Below, in pieces: positions 5,404 to 8,234 of a DNA stretch of 8,234 nt. The translations under genes and the position numbers were made by a program. The stretch comes from RGIG995 sp045652445 (GTDB lineage Bacteria; Bacillota; Clostridia; Oscillospirales; UBA644). The stretch spans positions 1 to 8,234 of the forward strand of contig JAZRUJ010000016.1 in assembly GCA_045652445.1 (NCBI GenBank). The letters are read 5' to 3'. The notes below the pieces were generated by a model. It was not told where the DNA came from. It made no database searches and saw only the letters and a program-made list of their open reading frames with translations. How positions within the stretch are numbered: the first letter of the stretch is position 1; each line of letters begins with the position of its first letter.

Positions 5404-6401
5404 GCCAGGCAAATGAAAAACGTGTTGATTCCAAAATGGTTATTTCTTCCCGGATCCGCCTTGCCCGAAACCTGAAGAAATATCCGTTTCCCGCCCGCTT
5501 GACCGATGCTGCCGCCAAGGAAATGAAAGAAGAATTACACGGTCTTTTGGCGGAATATCCCCAGGAAACCTTTGATTTTCTGGATATGCAAAACGTATCT
5601 TCCGTCCAGGCCGGTGCCATGATGGAAGAACATCTGATCTCTCCCGAATTCGCTCGGGAAAACAGCCACTCTGCCTTGATCTTGTCCCGGAGCAAACAAT
5701 GCAGTATTATGATCAATGAAGAAGATCACCTGCGAATCCAGGCGATGGCTCCCGGGTTCTGTTTGGAAGAATTGTATCAGTCCATCAACCGCCTTGACGA
5801 TTATATTGACGGAAAAGTGGAATATGCTTTCTCGGAAAAATATGGCTATCTTACCGCCTGCCCCACCAATCTGGGGACGGGAATTCGGGCATCGGTGATG
5901 TTGCATCTTCCCGCCCTGACCCGCAGAGGGTTGATGGATCGAGTCATTAACTCGGTCTCCCAGGTGGGAATTACCGTCCGCGGTTTGTACGGGGAAGGAA
6001 CCCAGGCGGGGGCTTGTCTGTATCAAGTTTCCAATTCCGTTTCTCTTGGCATCAGCGAAGAAGAAACCATCGCATTGATCGGTCGTATCGTTTCCCAGAT
6101 ATGCGATTCGGAAAAAACCGCCCGGGAATATTTGTATTCCGATCTCCGTTCCCAGGACGATTTGTTCCGGGCCTACGGGATTATGAAAGAATGCCGGATG
6201 ATTTCGTCTGCGGAATTTCGGGCGTTGTATTCCAAGGTCCGTCTCGGTGGGGAACAAGGGTTGATTTCCCTGAATCTGTCCGACTTGGATCGGTTGTTTA
6301 TTGAATGTCAGCCCTATAATCTGATGCTTACCGGAGAATCCCAATCCGACGGGGAACGGGATCAACGCCGGGCGTCTTTGATTCGTGACCGGCTGAAATA
6401 A
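5400..6401 (+). CDS. mcsB: McsB, protein-arginine kinase
   Basis: This 333-residue phosphagen-kinase-fold enzyme transfers phosphate from ATP to arginine side chains, marking proteins for ClpCP. Visible motifs are the nucleotide-binding SSRIRLARN (16-24), the catalytic acidic loop NEEDHLRIQ (106-114), the active-site segment CPTNLGTGIRASVMLHLPAL (154-173), and GLYGEGTQA (196-203). The C-terminal RDQRRA (320-325) fits the RDxxRA phosphoarginine-sensing motif described for McsB, so allosteric self-stimulation is probably kept. The length is slightly below the ~350 typical of Bacilli, mostly at the termini. The start is coupled to the mcsA stop, with GAAAGGGG just upstream. clpC follows after 33 nt. 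No arginine phosphatase gene (ywlE-like) is seen nearby. Confidence 0.96.
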   Translation: MSQANEKRVDSKMVISSRIRLARNLKKYPFPARLTDAAAKEMKEELHGLLAEYPQETFDFLDMQNVSSVQAGAMMEEHLISPEFARENSHSALILSRSKQCSIMINEEDHLRIQAMAPGFCLEELYQSINRLDDYIDGKVEYAFSEKYGYLTACPTNLGTGIRASVMLHLPALTRRGLMDRVINSVSQVGITVRGLYGEGTQAGACLYQVSNSVSLGISEEETIALIGRIVSQICDSEKTAREYLYSDLRSQDDLFRAYGIMKECRMISSAEFRALYSKVRLGGEQGLISLNLSDLDRLFIECQPYNLMLTGESQSDGERDQRRASLIRDRLK

Positions 6402-6434
6402 CCTGATTTCACACAACAAGAGGTGAAGGATATA

Positions 6435-8234
6435 ATGTTTAACAATTTCTCTCAAAAAGCCACTATGGCATTAAATTTTGCCTTGCAAGCCGCCCGGGAA
6501 TTGGGGCATGCTTATATCGGAACCGAACACCTTTTGGTGGGCTTGACGCAAACCGAAGATAGCGTAGCTCAAAAGGCTCTTTCCGACAACGGAATTACCG
6601 TAGAGGGGCTGATCAGCCGTATTGCCGAATCGGTAGGTACGGGGGCTCCCTCCAACGTATCCGGACAGGATATGACTCCCCGCATGAAAAAGATCTTGGA
6701 ACAGTCCTACGGGGAAGCCCGTCAGCTGGGGCATAACATCATCGGTACGGAGCATCTTCTTTTGGCTCTGTTGAAAGAAACCGACTGTAAAGCCGTGGAA
6801 TTGATTGATTCCGAGGGAGCAGACCCCCGGGAAATTGCCGGTGGGGTTCTGGAACTTTTGGGTATCGTCCCCTCCGAATCCAAGAAAAAAGGAAATGCAA
6901 AGAAGACCGGTGGAAAAACGCCGGGCTTGGATCAATACGGCGTGGATCTCACGGAACAGGCACGGGAACGGAAAGTAGATCCGGTGATCGGCAGAAGCGA
7001 CGAGATTGCAAGGGTCATTCAAGTCTTGTCCCGCCGTACCAAAAATAACCCCTGCCTGATCGGGGAACCCGGGGTGGGGAAAACCGCCATCGCCGAGGGA
7101 CTTGCCCAGCATATCGTGGACGGAAGTGTCCCGGAAATGTTGAAGGAAAAGAGGGTCGTCACCCTGGATATCGCTTCTATGCTCGCCGGTTCCAAGTATC
7201 GCGGAGATTTTGAAGAACGGCTGAAAAACGTCATCGACGAGGTGAAAAAAGCCGGAAACGTCATTCTCTTTATTGACGAACTGCACGTTTTGGTAGGTGC
7301 TGGTTCTGCGGAAGGTGCCATGGACGCCGCCAACATTCTCAAACCCTCCCTTGCCCGGGGTGAGATCCAGGTCATTGGGGCAACCACCCTCAACGAATAT
7401 CACAAGAATATCGAAAAAGACGCGGCTCTCGAACGTCGTTTTCAACCTATTATTGTGGCAGAACCCACCGTGGAAGATGCCATCGAAATTTTGAAAGGGT
7501 TGCGGGATAAATACGAAGCTCATCACAAGGTTCGCATCACCGATCAAGCCATCGAGGCTTCGGTTAAGTTGAGCAAACGGTATATTCAGGATCGGTTTTT
7601 GCCGGACAAAGCCATCGACCTGATGGACGAAGCCGCTTCCCGAATTCGTATTTCCAACCTTACATCTCCTCCGGATCTGAAAGAAAAAGAAGAAGAAATT
7701 GCTCGGCTTTCCGCGGAAAAAGAAGATGCGGTGCAGAACCAAAACTTCGAAGAAGCCGCCCGGATTCGGGACGAAGAAAAGGCAAAGAAAGCGGAGCTGG
7801 ACGAACTTCGGAAAAAGTGGAGCGAACAGGCAGCCTCCCGGGAACTGACGGTAGGGGCGGAAGAAATTCAGGAAGTCATTTCTCAATCTACCGGCATACC
7901 CGTCCGCAAACTTATTGCCGAAGAAGGTCAACGTCTTCTGAATATGGAAGCCATTCTTCATCAACGTGTGGTGGGGCAAGAAGAAGCAGTAATTGCCGTT
8001 TCTCGGGCTATTCGCCGCGGTAGAGTTGGATTAAAAGACCCCAAACGTCCCATTGGATCTTTCTTGTTTTTAGGACCTACCGGGGTAGGGAAGACGGAAT
8101 TGTCCAAAGCCCTGGCAGAAGTGATGTTCGGGGACGAATCTGCCATGATTCGTATTGATATGTCCGAATATATGGAAAAGCATACCGTTTCCCGTCTTAT
8201 CGGTTCGCCGCCGGGGTACGTTGGGTACGACGAG
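6435..8234 (+). CDS. clpC: ClpC, HSP100 unfoldase (3' end outside window)
   Basis: The first 600 codons of ClpC are present; the frame is open to the window edge. Order: Clp N domain with two repeats (about 1-145, containing GHAYIGTEHLLVGL and GHNIIGTEHLLLAL), which in homologues binds phosphoarginine substrates and adaptors. Next is D1 with Walker A GEPGVGKT (210-217), Walker B VILFIDE (276-282) and the arginine-finger area LERRFQ. A middle domain follows with a UVR-like stretch (QNQNFEEAARIRDEE). D2 comes next with Walker A GPTGVGKTE (547-555) and the pore loop GYVGYDE at the cut. The remaining D2, including the ClpP loop, is missing. GAGGTGAAGG (6420-6429) precedes the ATG. It is last of the visible CtsR-controlled genes. 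The protein should feed McsB-tagged and misfolded proteins to ClpP, which is encoded elsewhere. Confidence 0.96.
   Translation, partial: MFNNFSQKATMALNFALQAARELGHAYIGTEHLLVGLTQTEDSVAQKALSDNGITVEGLISRIAESVGTGAPSNVSGQDMTPRMKKILEQSYGEARQLGHNIIGTEHLLLALLKETDCKAVELIDSEGADPREIAGGVLELLGIVPSESKKKGNAKKTGGKTPGLDQYGVDLTEQARERKVDPVIGRSDEIARVIQVLSRRTKNNPCLIGEPGVGKTAIAEGLAQHIVDGSVPEMLKEKRVVTLDIASMLAGSKYRGDFEERLKNVIDEVKKAGNVILFIDELHVLVGAGSAEGAMDAANILKPSLARGEIQVIGATTLNEYHKNIEKDAALERRFQPIIVAEPTVEDAIEILKGLRDKYEAHHKVRITDQAIEASVKLSKRYIQDRFLPDKAIDLMDEAASRIRISNLTSPPDLKEKEEEIARLSAEKEDAVQNQNFEEAARIRDEEKAKKAELDELRKKWSEQAASRELTVGAEEIQEVISQSTGIPVRKLIAEEGQRLLNMEAILHQRVVGQEEAVIAVSRAIRRGRVGLKDPKRPIGSFLFLGPTGVGKTELSKALAEVMFGDESAMIRIDMSEYMEKHTVSRLIGSPPGYVGYDE

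Noticed and set aside
5535..6455. 306-residue minus-strand ORF opposite mcsB
   Set aside because: It is a shadow of the McsB coding sequence, with no plausible domain of its own.
6471..7979. 502-residue minus-strand ORF opposite clpC
   Set aside because: The plus strand encodes unmistakable ClpC. The antisense product is Phe/Gly-rich with no family features and no ribosome site was recognised for it.

Overview
The window reads as chromosomal DNA from a Gram-positive, low-to-mid GC bacterium of the class Clostridia, probably near the Ruminococcaceae/Oscillospiraceae. Three things point there: a ctsR-mcsA-mcsB-clpC stress operon, strong AAGGAG-type ribosome binding sites with consensus sigma-A promoters, and a radical SAM/DUF4130 pair that is common in Clostridia. 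The genus-level placement is inference. No transposase, integrase, phage gene, rRNA gene or CRISPR array was seen.

Layout. (1) Positions 1-506 (+) hold the 3' end of a ClpC-type AAA+ unfoldase gene. (2) Positions 626-1561 (+) encode a secreted, C-terminally membrane-anchored protein of unknown function, driven by a perfect consensus promoter. Two bidirectional terminators follow. (3) A minus-strand cluster of three tRNA genes is transcribed in the order Gly(CCC), Arg(TCT), His(GTG), from its own promoter at 1936-1964. (4) Also on the minus strand is a two-gene operon: a radical SAM protein with a C-terminal helix-hairpin-helix region (2778-4082) followed by a DUF4130 protein (2003-2749). The family names describe them as putative DNA modification/repair or DNA metabolism proteins, with no known reaction. 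A near-consensus LexA-type box sits at the transcription start. (5) A 333-bp divergent intergenic region (4083-4415) carries the promoters of both flanking operons, A-tract repeats and CtsR operators. (6) The plus-strand operon ctsR (4416-4871), mcsA (4900-5403), mcsB (5400-6401) and clpC (6435 to the window edge) is the class III heat-shock/protein-arginine-phosphorylation system.

How it works together. CtsR represses its own operon by binding direct heptad repeats that overlap the start of transcription. Under stress McsB, activated by McsA, phosphorylates arginines on CtsR and damaged proteins. ClpC, with a ClpP encoded elsewhere, degrades the marked proteins. This is established for the families; here it rests on conserved motifs in every member. 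The divergent operon looks DNA-damage linked, so two stress responses share one intergenic region.

The most rewarding unknowns are the radical SAM/DUF4130 cassette with its putative SOS box, the orphan Asn-linker surface protein whose promoter spacer holds a related palindrome, and the partial ClpC-type genes at the two window edges, which fall about 35 codons apart on one ClpC alignment.
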